Part shown: positions 24,261-33,189 of the stretch, in pieces | Position numbering within the stretch: the first letter of the stretch is position 1 | How the letters are laid out: every line of letters starts with the position of its first letter | Source: Trebonia sp036501515 | GTDB lineage: Bacteria > Actinomycetota > Actinomycetes > Streptosporangiales > Streptosporangiaceae | Direction of reading: 5' to 3' | Assembly (NCBI GenBank): GCA_036501515.1 | Contig: DASYAD010000331.1 | Span: 24,959 to 88,958 of the forward strand | Length of the DNA: 64,000 nt | Notes under the pieces: generated by a model | What the model saw: the letters and a program-made list of their open reading frames with translations, nothing else | What the model was told of the DNA's origin: nothing | Database searches by the model: none | Program-made: the position numbers and the translations under genes

Positions 24261-24719
24261 ATGACAGCGGCATGGCTCAGCGATGACGAGCAGCGGGTGT
24301 GGCGGACTTACCTGCGGATGACCTCGCTGCTGCCGGCCGCGCTGAACAGGCAGCTGCAGCAGGACTGCGGCCTCACGCTGCCCGAGTACGAGGTGCTCGT
24401 CCAGCTCAGCGAGACCGCACAGCACCGGCTGCGGCCGTTCCAGATCTGCGAGGCGCTGAACTGGGAGCAGAGCCGGCTGTCGCACCAGCTGACCCGGATG
24501 GAACGGCGCGGGCTTGTGTCGCGCCACGAGTGCGCGGCAGACGGCCGGGGAGCGTTCATCGAACTCACCGCCGCCGGCGCTGATGCCATCGCCGCCGCCG
24601 CGCCCCGCCACGTCGCCAGCGTTCGCGGGCTGGTATTCGACCGGCTGAGCGGTCCGCAGCGCGCGGCCTTCGAAGAGGCCTGCGCGACGATCGTCTCCGC
24701 GCTTTCCGAGCAGCCCTGA
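24261..24719 (+). CDS. MarR-family transcriptional regulator
   Basis: This 152-residue winged-helix protein carries the family core LTLPEYEVLVQLSETAQHRLRPFQICEALNWEQSRLSHQLTRMERRGLVSRHECAADGR (recognition helix at ~70-85 and wing). The target is unknown. No drug exporter is adjacent, so it may act on itself or at a distance. It appears leaderless. Confidence 0.92.
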   Translation: MTAAWLSDDEQRVWRTYLRMTSLLPAALNRQLQQDCGLTLPEYEVLVQLSETAQHRLRPFQICEALNWEQSRLSHQLTRMERRGLVSRHECAADGRGAFIELTAAGADAIAAAAPRHVASVRGLVFDRLSGPQRAAFEEACATIVSALSEQP

Positions 24720-24726
24720 ACGAGCG

Positions 24727-25761
24727 CTAGCGCGGGCCGCCGGTGGCGGCCGCTGACCGGCCGCGTCCGACAGACCCGAGGCCGCCTTGACCGCCTGACG
24801 AACCGCTGCCGGCCGCCGTGCTACCCGGATCAGGATGCGGGGCGCCGGTCTGTGCCTGCTGCGCCCCGCTTCCCTGCGATCCGGCGCCGAAGGCGCCGCA
24901 GTAGTCGAGGATGTTGCGCTGTCCTCCGGCCGCCGCGGCCAGCTTCTTGACGAACCGGCTGTTTCCCGGCCACCCGCCGGGCAGGCCCGAATTCTGAAAG
25001 AGGCGGAAGTACTCCTGACAGAGTTCTTCCCGCTTGGGCGTCTTGTCCGCGCTCCCCGTCCCCTGCTGCGGGTCGGAAGAGGCAGCGGTCGGGGTCGGCG
25101 ACGCCTCTTTCGTCCCGCTTCCAAGCGGCTCCGCTTCCTTGGCGGCGCTCCCGCTTGCCTCGGCCGCCGAATGCGTACCGCTGACACCGCGCCCGGGCTG
25201 CCCGGAACTGCCCGGCAGGACGAGCACGCACACCAGGGCGACCAGCAGGCCGGCCGCTCCGACGGCGCCGAGCAAAGCGGCGCCCGGGCGGCGGCCGCGC
25301 CACGGCGCGCCACGGCGCGGCCTGCGGTGACGGGCGCCTGGACGGCCAAGCGGCCGCGGACCGCCGCCCGCTGGCGAGGCCGGCGGTACCGGCGGAAGCG
25401 GGGCGGTCGCCGCGTCGCCGGCCTGAGCGGGCCAGGTCCCGGCGGGCAGCACGAACAGCCGGTAGGCGGCCCTGGCGGCCGCCTCGCCGTTTAGTTCGCC
25501 CGGCCCGGGCGCCGCCCGAAGTCCGGCCAGCACGGCGGCGGCGGGCCGCGGCGGGCGGCCGGCATGCCCGGCGCGGCCGGGCTCACCAGGCCGGGAGCGT
25601 TCACCGGGCCGGGCGCGTTCACCAGGTTGGCCGGGCTCACCAGGCCGGGCAGGCTCACCGGACAGCACCGCTTCGAGGTCTCGCTCCTCCTCTGGAGTGA
25701 GACCCCAGACCGGCGGCAGGCTGTCTGACATGTCATCATCAGGAACGCCGTACCCGCTCAA
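24727..25761 (-). CDS. Membrane protein downstream of an ECF sigma factor, possible anti-sigma partner
   Basis: This 344-residue protein has a repetitive Arg/Pro/Gly/Glu region at ~35-68, a basic stretch, one membrane helix at ~158-180, a Ser/Gly-rich linker and a C-terminal domain with two Cys (ELCQEYFRLFQN and ILDYCGAFG). The N-terminal cytoplasmic part does not show the ZAS zinc motif of classical anti-sigma factors, so the role is inferred from position only. The TTG at 25761 overlaps the sigma stop (TTGA) and has an AGGTG upstream; ATG 25731 is an alternative start. Confidence 0.65.
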   Translation of the reverse strand: MSGYGVPDDDMSDSLPPVWGLTPEEERDLEAVLSGEPARPGEPGQPGERARPGERSRPGEPGRAGHAGRPPRPAAAVLAGLRAAPGPGELNGEAAARAAYRLFVLPAGTWPAQAGDAATAPLPPVPPASPAGGGPRPLGRPGARHRRPRRGAPWRGRRPGAALLGAVGAAGLLVALVCVLVLPGSSGQPGRGVSGTHSAAEASGSAAKEAEPLGSGTKEASPTPTAASSDPQQGTGSADKTPKREELCQEYFRLFQNSGLPGGWPGNSRFVKKLAAAAGGQRNILDYCGAFGAGSQGSGAQQAQTGAPHPDPGSTAAGSGSSGGQGGLGSVGRGRSAAATGGPR

Positions 25762-26375
25762 AGTGTTACACCTGCCCGTGCAATTGCACCGGGTTGCCCG
25801 AGCAGCACCTCCAGCCTCTTCAGGCCGCGGTGGGCGATGACCCGGACATTGCCAGGGGATTTGCCGAGCATGGTGGCCACCTCGTCGGTGTCGAGCCCGG
25901 CGACGACGCGGAGCATGATTACCTCGGCCTGCGGGGCCGGGAGCCTGGACAGCAGCGCGAGCGCCGCTCCCGTCGCGATGTTGTCAAGCGCGATCTGAGC
26001 GGTGTCGGGCGTGCTCGGCACCTCGGCCGCGCTGATCTCGTCAAGCGGCTCGGCCGGGTGCCGCTTGCGCAGCCTCGCCTGGTCGAGCAGCCGCCGCCTG
26101 GCGGTCGTGAACAGCCAGGCCCGCCAGGCCGACTCGTCTCCGATGAACCCGGCCAGGCCGCGGACCACATACACCCAGGTCTCCGCGGCGATGTCCTCCG
26201 CGTTCTCCTGGGCCAGGACGCGCAGGTACCTCAGGAGAGCGGGATTCGCATCGCGCCACAGAACCGCGAATTGCTCTTCGTCGCCACCTTGAGCGTCCGC
26301 GAGCACCCGCGCGAATTCATCGCCCACCACATGCTGAGTATCGGCACACAGGTGGTTGCCGCGCAGCCGAATCAC
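25758..26375 (-). CDS. ECF-type RNA polymerase sigma factor
   Basis: This ~205-residue protein has region 2 (LLRYLRVLAQENAEDIAAETWVYVVRGL, then WRAWLFTTARRRLLDQAR) and region 4 (LSRLPAPQAEVIMLRVVAGLDTDEVATMLGKSPGNVRVIAHRGLKRL). The start is uncertain: GTG 26375 is used, TTG 26381 and GTGs near 26330 are alternatives. The stop overlaps the start of the following membrane protein, the usual layout for a sigma/regulator pair. Confidence 0.9.
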   Translation of the reverse strand: MIRLRGNHLCADTQHVVGDEFARVLADAQGGDEEQFAVLWRDANPALLRYLRVLAQENAEDIAAETWVYVVRGLAGFIGDESAWRAWLFTTARRRLLDQARLRKRHPAEPLDEISAAEVPSTPDTAQIALDNIATGAALALLSRLPAPQAEVIMLRVVAGLDTDEVATMLGKSPGNVRVIAHRGLKRLEVLLGQPGAIARAGVTL

Positions 26376-26453
26376 TATCAAGATCCAAAACGGCCGAACT
26401 TCACGGGATATAGCGGAAATGCGGGTTATGACGGCGATTCGCGCCGACCGAGG

Positions 26454-27698
26454 TCAGCGCGGTGTTACCACGAACTGGCGCAGTGACAGGTCACGAAAAG
26501 TCACCGGGCCGCGCGGGCCGGGCACCGCGTCCAGGTTGATTCCGGTCTCCGGCAGCTCGAGCAGCTTGAACCCGTCGAGGAGCCTGGTGGTGGCATTCCA
26601 GAAGGCGCCCGTGCCCGCGTAGGCCGCGAGGAACTCACGGGCCGCCGCCGCGTCGCCGGCGGCTATTCCCGCCGCCAGGCCCGAGGTCTCGTCGTTGGCG
26701 ATGGCGGCCGCGTCGGCCGGGCCTGAGGCCCGGGCAATGGTGACCGTGGCCTCGCGTTCGGCGTCCAGCGCCCACTCGTAGCCGAGCGGATGGTCGTGCG
26801 GCGGCAGCGAAGCCCTGATGCCGAGCCCTGACAGCTGGCCGGTGATCTCCGGCAGCCAGTCGTCCCACAGCTCCTGGTCGAGCAGCAGCAGGTTGAGGCG
26901 GTTGCACACGCCAAGCCGGTCGAGACTGCTGGCGATCAACGAGGAAGCCAGCCCCCGTTCTGATGAAGGATGAATGTAAAGCACCCCGCCGCCATCGGCA
27001 TGGGCGAGGGTGCGGACGCCGTGCGCCGCCCCCTCGGCGGCCAGCACCCGGGTCGACTCGCCGCTGCCGCGCAAGATGACCAGGGGGATCAGCTTCGGCT
27101 CACGGACCAGCGCGTACGCGGCGGCCTTGCCCGGCACCCGGACAACCTGGATCGCGGCCGGGTCGAGACCCGCCGCCGCCAGGGCCGGCGCGATCACCTC
27201 GTCCGCCAGCGCGATCGCCGAGCGCAGGGCCGCGCTGCCGGTCCGCAGCACGCCCGCGTTGCGCGACTTGACCAGCTGCGAGGCGATGTCCACGACAACG
27301 TTCGGCCTGGCTTCGAAGTTCGCACCGATCACGCCGACCGGGCGGCGGCGCTCGTAGAGCACCAGGTCGCCTGGCAGGTCGCGGATCGCGCGGTCGGCAG
27401 GCTCGGCCTCGACGGCCGCGAGGATCTCAAGCTGCGCGGCCATCGACTTGAGACGGGCGTCGTCCAGCCGGAGCCGGTCGCGGACCCCGGCGGGCAGCCC
27501 GCCGTCCTCCGCCGCGCGCATGTCCGCCTCGTTGGCTGCGAGCACCGCGGGCGCGGCGTCGCGCAGGGCCTGCGCCATCGCGCCAAGGGCCGTATCCAGG
27601 GCGCCGTCAGGCGCGCCGGCCAGACCGGGAGCCGCGGCCCTGGCCGCCCGTGCGGCCGCCCGCACCGCTTCGGCGGCCCGCGTCTCATCCGCTGTCAT
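26454..27698 (-). CDS. proA: Glutamate-5-semialdehyde dehydrogenase (gamma-glutamyl phosphate reductase)
   Basis: ProA reduces gamma-glutamyl phosphate with NADPH in proline synthesis. The 414 residues have normal length, with VIGANFEARPNVVVDIA near 120 and ILRGSGES near 200. The catalytic Cys lies in LGVCNRLNLLLLD near 275, and GGVLYIHPS precedes it. The sequence is rather divergent from textbook ProA, so related aldehyde dehydrogenase activity is possible. The ATG at 27698 has GGAGGT at 6 nt; an earlier ATG at 27704 touches that site. proB is not in the neighbourhood. Confidence 0.8.
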   Translation of the reverse strand: MTADETRAAEAVRAAARAARAAAPGLAGAPDGALDTALGAMAQALRDAAPAVLAANEADMRAAEDGGLPAGVRDRLRLDDARLKSMAAQLEILAAVEAEPADRAIRDLPGDLVLYERRRPVGVIGANFEARPNVVVDIASQLVKSRNAGVLRTGSAALRSAIALADEVIAPALAAAGLDPAAIQVVRVPGKAAAYALVREPKLIPLVILRGSGESTRVLAAEGAAHGVRTLAHADGGGVLYIHPSSERGLASSLIASSLDRLGVCNRLNLLLLDQELWDDWLPEITGQLSGLGIRASLPPHDHPLGYEWALDAEREATVTIARASGPADAAAIANDETSGLAAGIAAGDAAAAREFLAAYAGTGAFWNATTRLLDGFKLLELPETGINLDAVPGPRGPVTFRDLSLRQFVVTPR

Positions 27699-27989
27699 GT
27701 TCATACCTCCAGGGCGTGCAGTCTTCCCTGCCGAGGTTATCCTCCGCGGCCGCCAGCACTGGCAGCACCGGCAGCACGGCTGACGGAGTACGAGTGTGAC
27801 ACAGCAGACATTTTCGCCCGAAATATAGCGCGCCGTCTATACGCTTCAGCTGACTGGCGGACGGTGAGCCCGCCAGACGAGCCGGACGGGCGCCCCCCGA
27901 GAGCAGGCGACCGCCAACGACCCGCCTTGTGTACTGGTAAAAGGACACGGGTTGCGCTGCCAGCGGCAGCGCCCAGGAGGTGCTCAGAC

Positions 27990-28385
27990 ATGAAGCTCAG
28001 CTCTCGTTTCCTGCTCGACAGCCTGTTCGTGACGGCGGGAGGTTTCCTGGCCGTCGCGTCGATGGCGTGGGCCGCCGGCACGGTTGGCTGGACCGCGTTC
28101 GGCGTGTCGGCCGGCGTGACCGTACTGGCCGTCGTCAGCGCGGCGCTAGCGCGCAAGAGCTCCCGCCGCCTTGGCCACGGGCTGCTCGGCCTGGTCGCGC
28201 TGTGGTCGCTTGTCGCGGCCGTGACATTCTCCGGACCGGCGCTGACCTGGCTCGTCTTCGCTGACGCGATCGCACTCGGCGTGCTCGCGCTGGCCGACCT
28301 GGCCGCGCACGAGGCCACCACCGAGCGGATCGTCCACTCGCTGGAAGTCCGTGAGCCGGCCGCGGAGGGCCGGATCGCCGCCTGA
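27990..28385 (+). CDS. Small integral membrane protein
   Basis: This 131-residue protein has four hydrophobic helices (about 10-30, 34-52, 62-80 and 84-104) and a charged C-terminal tail. The ATG at 27990 has AGGAGG 9 nt upstream, so this is the real start of a much longer spurious frame. No family recognised; a four-helix SPW-repeat-like protein is one possibility. It converges with the MFS exporter gene. Confidence 0.75.
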   Translation: MKLSSRFLLDSLFVTAGGFLAVASMAWAAGTVGWTAFGVSAGVTVLAVVSAALARKSSRRLGHGLLGLVALWSLVAAVTFSGPALTWLVFADAIALGVLALADLAAHEATTERIVHSLEVREPAAEGRIAA

Positions 28386-28460
28386 GCAGGGAACCGGCCG
28401 GGCAGGAAGCTGTCCGGTTAAGAAACTGTCCAGTTAAGAAGCCGGCCGCCCGGTGAGCCC

Positions 28461-28520
28461 GCTGACGCGGGGTCACCGGGCGGTCTGGTCGCTGACGCGG
28501 GGTCACCGGGCGGTCTGGTC
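28461..28520. repeat. Exact 30-bp tandem duplication spanning the MFS stop codon
   Basis: 28461-28490 and 28491-28520 are identical. The unit contains the last codons and the TGA of the MFS gene, and being 30 bp the second copy keeps the same frame (SDQTAR-stop occurs again after the first stop). Confidence 0.95.
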
Positions 28521-30062
28521 GCCGGCCGGGCACCTGGCGGTTTCGGCCGTTCCGGTCCTGAGCGGCGGCGCGTCCAGGGCGCAGTGCGAAACCTGGAGCT
28601 CGTCGGCGTCCGTTTGCTGGCCGGCCGGCTCCCCGGCCCGGCCGCGCCGCGGGTTGGTGATCGTGAGCGCTGCGAGGACGCCCGCGGCGGCCGCGGCCGC
28701 CGCGGCGATCAGCACGGCCTCGTGGAAACCCTTTGTCAGCACCGCCGGGTGCAGGTAGGCGTCACCCGTCAGGCCCGCCAGCGCGGGCAGTACCGCCACC
28801 GCGATCAGGCTGCCCGTCCTGGCCACGTCGTTGTTGACCGCGGAGGCGATGCCCGAGTGCTCCGCGGGCGCGGCCGACAGCGCGGTGGCGGTCAGCGGCG
28901 CCACGTTGATCGCCAGGCCGAGTCCGAGCACGATGACGGCGGGCAGCACCTCGGTGAGGTAGTTGCCGTCCCCGCTTATCCGGGTGAACAGGACGAACCC
29001 GGCCGCGATCACCAGCGGCCCCACGGTCATCTGCAGCCGCGGCCCGATCCTGGCCGACAGCGCCGCTGACCGGGCGGACAGCGCCAGCATGATGGCCGTC
29101 AGCGGCAGCAGCGCCGTCCCCGCCTCGAGCGCGCTGTACCCGCTGACGTCCTGCAGCACGACCGGCACCAGGAACAAGGCGCCGCCGAGGGCGCCGTAGA
29201 CGACGAACGTGACCGCGTTGGCCGCGCTGAACTGACGGGTGCGGAACACGGTCAGCGGCAGCATCGGATGGTCGCTGCGCGCCTCGACAACGCAGAAGGC
29301 GCCCAGCAGGGCCACGCCCGCGAGCAGGCTTGCCAGCACGACCGGCGACGTCCAGCCGTCCGCGGCGGCGGCGATCAGACCGTAGCTGAGGCCCGCCAGC
29401 GCCAGGCTGATCGCCGCGGCCCCGGCCGGGTCGAGCCGCTGCGGCGGTCCGGGAGCGCGTGACTCGGGTACGTGCTTAGCCGCGATGAGCACCACCGCCG
29501 CCGCCAGCGGCAGGTTGATGAAGAAAACCAGCCGCCAGGACACGGCGCCGATCAGCCAGCCGCCGAGGAACGGCCCGGCTGCGGTGGCGACCCCGCCGAG
29601 TCCCGACCATGCGCCGATAGCCCGGGACCGGTCGTCCGGTCTGAACGAGGCCTGCAGGATCGCCAGGCTGCCGGGAGTCAGCAGCGCCGCGCCGACTCCC
29701 TGCAGCGCCCTGGCCGCGATCAGCAGCCCGGCGCTGGGCGCCAGGCCGCAGGCGAGCGACGCAAGCGCGAACCAGATCGTGCCGATCACGAACATCTTCC
29801 GCCGGCCGTGCACGTCACCGAGCGCGCCGCCGAGCAGCAGCAAGCCGGCCAGCGGGAGCGTGTAACCGTCGACGACCCACTGCATGCTGGCCACCGAAGC
29901 GTGGAAATCGCGGCCGATCGCCGGCAGCGCGATGCCAACCACCGTGGCGTCGAGCGCGGCGATACCCGAGCCGAGCACGGTCGCGGTCAGCACCCAGCGC
30001 CCGGCGGGACTGGCGTACCGCAGGCCAGGCGCCTCCCCCGTCACCACGCCGTCGGCGGCCAC
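28503..30062 (-). CDS. MFS transporter, DHA2 (14-helix, EmrB/QacA) family
   Basis: This 519-residue protein has 13-14 membrane segments. It carries the DHA2 signatures: LDATVVGIALPAIGRDF at helix 1, WVVDGYTL, LGDVHGRRKMF (motif A) and GGVATAAGPFLGGWLIG (motif C, antiporter type). It probably exports drugs or a metabolite in exchange for protons. The GTG at 30062 is 7 bp after the stop of the upstream gene, so the two form an operon. Its 3' end carries a 30-bp duplication that includes the stop codon. Confidence 0.92.
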   Translation of the reverse strand: MAADGVVTGEAPGLRYASPAGRWVLTATVLGSGIAALDATVVGIALPAIGRDFHASVASMQWVVDGYTLPLAGLLLLGGALGDVHGRRKMFVIGTIWFALASLACGLAPSAGLLIAARALQGVGAALLTPGSLAILQASFRPDDRSRAIGAWSGLGGVATAAGPFLGGWLIGAVSWRLVFFINLPLAAAVVLIAAKHVPESRAPGPPQRLDPAGAAAISLALAGLSYGLIAAAADGWTSPVVLASLLAGVALLGAFCVVEARSDHPMLPLTVFRTRQFSAANAVTFVVYGALGGALFLVPVVLQDVSGYSALEAGTALLPLTAIMLALSARSAALSARIGPRLQMTVGPLVIAAGFVLFTRISGDGNYLTEVLPAVIVLGLGLAINVAPLTATALSAAPAEHSGIASAVNNDVARTGSLIAVAVLPALAGLTGDAYLHPAVLTKGFHEAVLIAAAAAAAAGVLAALTITNPRRGRAGEPAGQQTDADELQVSHCALDAPPLRTGTAETARCPAGDQTAR

Positions 30063-30069
30063 GCTGGCG

Positions 30070-30969
30070 CTAGCTCACCACGCTCGCGGTGACGGTCGTC
30101 CGCCGCTGGCGGAGCTCGTCCCGGATCTGGTGACCGAGCTTCCGCGTCTCCCTGCGGTTAAGCAGCGCGCCGGCGACCGCCCCGGTGAACAGCGGTGCGA
30201 GCGAGAACGTCGACCGGCGGACGCGGGCCGCCAGCCGCCTGGTCAGCTGCCTGGCCAGCGGAGAACCCGCGATAAGCAGCAGCCCGCCGTCCACCGCGTA
30301 CACGCCGCGGCGGGAGGCCCATGAGCCGAGGTAAGCGCGGGCCCGTTCGGTCGTGCTGCCTGTCGCCGGCATGCCGTATACCTCGTGCAGCTCGGCGACC
30401 AGCTTTATCTCGATCCCGACGGTGGCGAGGGTTTCCGCCGCCACTTCCGCCGGGAACGCCGGCAGCGCGGGCAGCGCCGCCCAGGCCCCGGTCGCGCCGC
30501 CGACCGCCGCCGCGGCCCTGGCCGCGTTCTCGACCAGCCGCTGCGCGATCTCGTCGTCGGACTTGCCCGGATACCGGGCGCGCAGCGTGGCCTGGTCGCG
30601 GATCCGCAGCCGCGGTCCCATCGCCACCACCTGCGCGGTCAGCCAGGTCATGCCTGAGGTCACCCCGGACGTCACCCCGCGGCCAGCCGAGCCGGCCCCG
30701 CGACGGGCGCTGCCGGCGCCTCGCCGTGCGCTGCCTACGCCGCGGCGGGCGGTGCCGGCGCCGCGACGGGCGGCCGAGGCGGCTCCCGCCGCGGCGGACG
30801 CCGTCCGGTCGGCAATGGAGTGCAGCGCGCCGGCGATCCGCTTCTGTTCCGCCGGTCCGCTGGTCTCCGTGAGCTCGACCGCGACCTCCGCCGCCTGCCG
30901 CGCGGCGGCGTCGTCCGCCTGCCGCGCGCCGGCATCATCCACCGCGTCTCCGCTGTTCACACCGGCCAT
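30070..30969 (-). CDS. Hypothetical protein with Arg/Gly repeat region (EcsC-like architecture possible)
   Basis: This 299-residue protein starts with an acidic helical stretch, then a repeat block ARRGAGTARRGVGSARRGAG at ~70-100. A region with LRIRDQATLRARYPGKSDDEIAQRLVENAARAAAAVGG follows, then hydrophobic helices at ~165-190 and ~240-270. The later part has the feel of EcsC-family proteins but I cannot confirm it. The ATG at 30969 has AGGTGA upstream; the GTG at 30978 lies within that site. It is co-transcribed with the MFS exporter. Confidence 0.65.
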   Translation of the reverse strand: MAGVNSGDAVDDAGARQADDAAARQAAEVAVELTETSGPAEQKRIAGALHSIADRTASAAAGAASAARRGAGTARRGVGSARRGAGSARRGAGSAGRGVTSGVTSGMTWLTAQVVAMGPRLRIRDQATLRARYPGKSDDEIAQRLVENAARAAAAVGGATGAWAALPALPAFPAEVAAETLATVGIEIKLVAELHEVYGMPATGSTTERARAYLGSWASRRGVYAVDGGLLLIAGSPLARQLTRRLAARVRRSTFSLAPLFTGAVAGALLNRRETRKLGHQIRDELRQRRTTVTASVVS

Positions 30970-31007
30970 GCGCGTCACCTGCCGTCCCCGTCGTTGATGA
31001 GGCCACG

Positions 31008-31044
31008 GTTACCGAGACCCACGTTACCTGGACGCATAGTTACC
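31008..31044. repeat. Three GTTACC repeats at 15-16 bp period
   Basis: GTTACC occurs at 31008, 31023 and 31039 in the divergent region between the hypothetical protein and the GGDEF gene. Spacing near one and a half helical turns could be a regulator array, but chance is possible. Confidence 0.35.
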
Positions 31045-31249
31045 CGAACACGGCAGATTACTCAGACAGCGCCGAACCACGACCGGGAACACCGTCAATC
31101 CCAGGAGCGGCAATTTCGGACGCGCAGAGCGATCAGGCGGTCACGGAATATTGGATTAAGCACTACTTGTATTGGTCACATCGCCTATAGTGACGCACGA
31201 GATCAATTGCACGCCGGTCCCGCTGGTTCCGAACAGGAGCACATCCCCT

Positions 31250-32278
31250 ATGGCCGAGACGGCAGTTATGGCACCGTCGGCCGGCGGTACCGCGCCAGCG
31301 GTACAGCTAGCCCGCGTGTGGCTCACGGCCCTTACCGTCAGCCGGGCTGAAAGGCCCGCCGATCACGCCGGCATTCCGATGGACGGCACAAATGCGCAGG
31401 CTTTTCTTACCGCTCAGTCAGCGGCACTCCTCGCCATCCTGCTCGGCGACCCGTTCCGGCCGCGGCAGGCGGCCGCCATCGGGCACGCACTGGTGCGGGC
31501 GGACTTCGTCAGCGCCGATGTCCTCGGGCGGTCGCTGCGGGTGCTGTTCCTGCGCCTGCCGGGGCTGCTGGCCCAGGACCCGCTGGCCGGGCGGGCCAGC
31601 GCGAGCGGCCTTGAACGACGGGTCGCCGAGGTTACAGAAGCGCTGGCGAACGGCTACGTGCGGGCGCTGCGCGACCGGACGCTGGCCGAGCAGGAATCCA
31701 TCAGGCGGGCCGAGCTTGACGCGCAGCGGATCGTCAGCGACCAGCTCAGGCACCAGGCAACGCACGACCCGCTGACCGGGCTGCCTAACCGTGCGGTGGT
31801 CTTCGACCGGCTGGCCGTCGCCCTCGAGCCCGCCCGGCGCACCACCGCGGGGCTTTGCTACCTAGACCTCGACGGCTTCAAGACGATCAACGACCGCTAC
31901 GGGCACGAAGCGGGCGACGAGCTGCTCGTGACGGTGGCCAGACGGATCGGTGAGACGGCGCGCGCCCGCGGCGCGCTCGCCGGGCGCATCGGCGGCGACG
32001 AATTCATCGTGCTGGCCGAGATCTCCCCCGGCATCGTCGGCATGATCGCGCTCGCCACCAGCATTCTGGCGGCGGTCGGCCGCCCCGTCCCGCTGCGCAT
32101 CGGCCGGGTCAGTGTCTCGGCCTGCGCAGGCATCGCCGAGCGGGCCGCGGGCGCACCCGCGCCAGCCGCGATGATCGCCGACGCCGACGCCGCTCTCTAC
32201 CAGGCCAAGTCCAGCGGACCCGGGAGGTGGGCGGTCTACGGCTCGGCGCGCGGACTCGAGCAGGGACGAACCGGCTGA
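31250..32278 (+). CDS. GGDEF-domain diguanylate cyclase
   Basis: This 342-residue soluble protein has an N-terminal helical region of ~165 residues without a recognised sensor domain, a short coiled coil, then a GGDEF domain. That domain shows THDPLTGLPNR, DLDGFKTINDRYGHEAGDELL and an intact RIGGDEF active site, so synthesis of cyclic di-GMP from two GTP is expected. The RxxD product-inhibition site is absent (Leu at the Asp position). The ATG at 31250 has AGGAG 10 nt upstream; a TATAGT box lies at 31186. Confidence 0.9.
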   Translation: MAETAVMAPSAGGTAPAVQLARVWLTALTVSRAERPADHAGIPMDGTNAQAFLTAQSAALLAILLGDPFRPRQAAAIGHALVRADFVSADVLGRSLRVLFLRLPGLLAQDPLAGRASASGLERRVAEVTEALANGYVRALRDRTLAEQESIRRAELDAQRIVSDQLRHQATHDPLTGLPNRAVVFDRLAVALEPARRTTAGLCYLDLDGFKTINDRYGHEAGDELLVTVARRIGETARARGALAGRIGGDEFIVLAEISPGIVGMIALATSILAAVGRPVPLRIGRVSVSACAGIAERAAGAPAPAAMIADADAALYQAKSSGPGRWAVYGSARGLEQGRTG

Positions 32279-32937
32279 TCGGCGGCCGCTAGGCCGACCT
32301 GGGCGGACGCCGGCTGCGCACAGGCGTACCAGGAGGCCGGCCGGGCCGGCTGGCCGAGGCTGGGAAGCATCGGACGCAGTGTTTCTCCCGCCGGACCAGG
32401 CTGGGCCTGCGGCCCGGCACCAGGCACGGTCGCGAGGGCCGCGGCGGCGACCGCGACCGGTGCGGCCGCTGCCCGCGCCATCCACGCCAGGGACGGCCCG
32501 GTGACCGGACCGTCGGCCACCGCCGGGCCGGCGACGCCGGCGACGGTAACCGCACCGCCTGGCCCGCCCCGCAGCTCTGGCGTGGCCGCGGCGCCGCCGG
32601 CTGAGGCCACTACGAACAGCGTCATGAGCCCGACGACGAGACCGCTCGGCACCAGCGCGGCCGCCGGGTGCAGCCGGACGATCGAGCCGGCCACCCGGGC
32701 CGCCGTCCGTACCCGGTCAAGACCGAGCGCGAGCACCAGCTGGTGCAGCGGCAGGGCGGGGCCGAAACCCCGGCTCGCCTCCTGCCGCAGCCGACGGATC
32801 ACCGCCCGGCGCTGCCAGGCGGTCAGCCCGGGAACCAGGTACACCGTGACCCCCCGGTCACCGCGTTCCGTCCGGCCGTGCAGCCAGGTCGCCTCGTGCG
32901 TCCCAGCCGAAAAGTCCTTATAGCGAATGCGAATCAC
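32236..32937 (-). CDS. Conserved hypothetical membrane protein
   Basis: This 233-residue protein has a soluble N-terminal ~100 residues (RIRYKDFSAGTHEATWLHGRTERGDRGVTVYLVPGLTAWQRRAVIRRLRQEASRG), which looks conserved and basic. A membrane helix follows at ~125-145, then an Ala/Pro-rich low-complexity tail. The GTG at 32937 starts exactly at the conserved block; no ribosome site is visible. The last ~40 bp overlap the end of the GGDEF gene on the other strand. Function unknown. Confidence 0.6.
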   Translation of the reverse strand: MIRIRYKDFSAGTHEATWLHGRTERGDRGVTVYLVPGLTAWQRRAVIRRLRQEASRGFGPALPLHQLVLALGLDRVRTAARVAGSIVRLHPAAALVPSGLVVGLMTLFVVASAGGAAATPELRGGPGGAVTVAGVAGPAVADGPVTGPSLAWMARAAAAPVAVAAAALATVPGAGPQAQPGPAGETLRPMLPSLGQPARPASWYACAQPASAQVGLAAADQPVRPCSSPRAEP

Positions 32938-33177
32938 AGCACAGTCCGTTCGCGCCTGCCAAGCCCCGTACGCATGCGTAAGCACGCGGCAAATGAACCC
33001 TCCGCAGCCCGCGATTCGCCCCGACGGCCAACGGCCGCCGCGAGGAGCGAGAAGGTCCACACAGCTCCCGGCCCCCGCCGGTTACTGTATTAGCAGCACC
33101 GAATATAACGCAACGGATTGCCATGTTCACGGTAAATAGATAAGTTGCCCGCTTCGCGCCGGCCCCCTGCCTCGGAC

Positions 33178-33183
33178 TACCCT
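33178..33183 (+). promoter_or_regulatory. Candidate -10 box (leaderless start) of lnt
   Basis: TACCCT lies 6 nt before the GTG at 33190, with no Shine-Dalgarno. Confidence 0.35.
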
Positions 33184-33189
33184 GCGTAG

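Noticed and set aside
22834..24273. 479-residue minus-strand open frame
   Set aside because: Antisense to the zinc-ribbon and channel-like genes; low complexity, no family, no ribosome-binding site.
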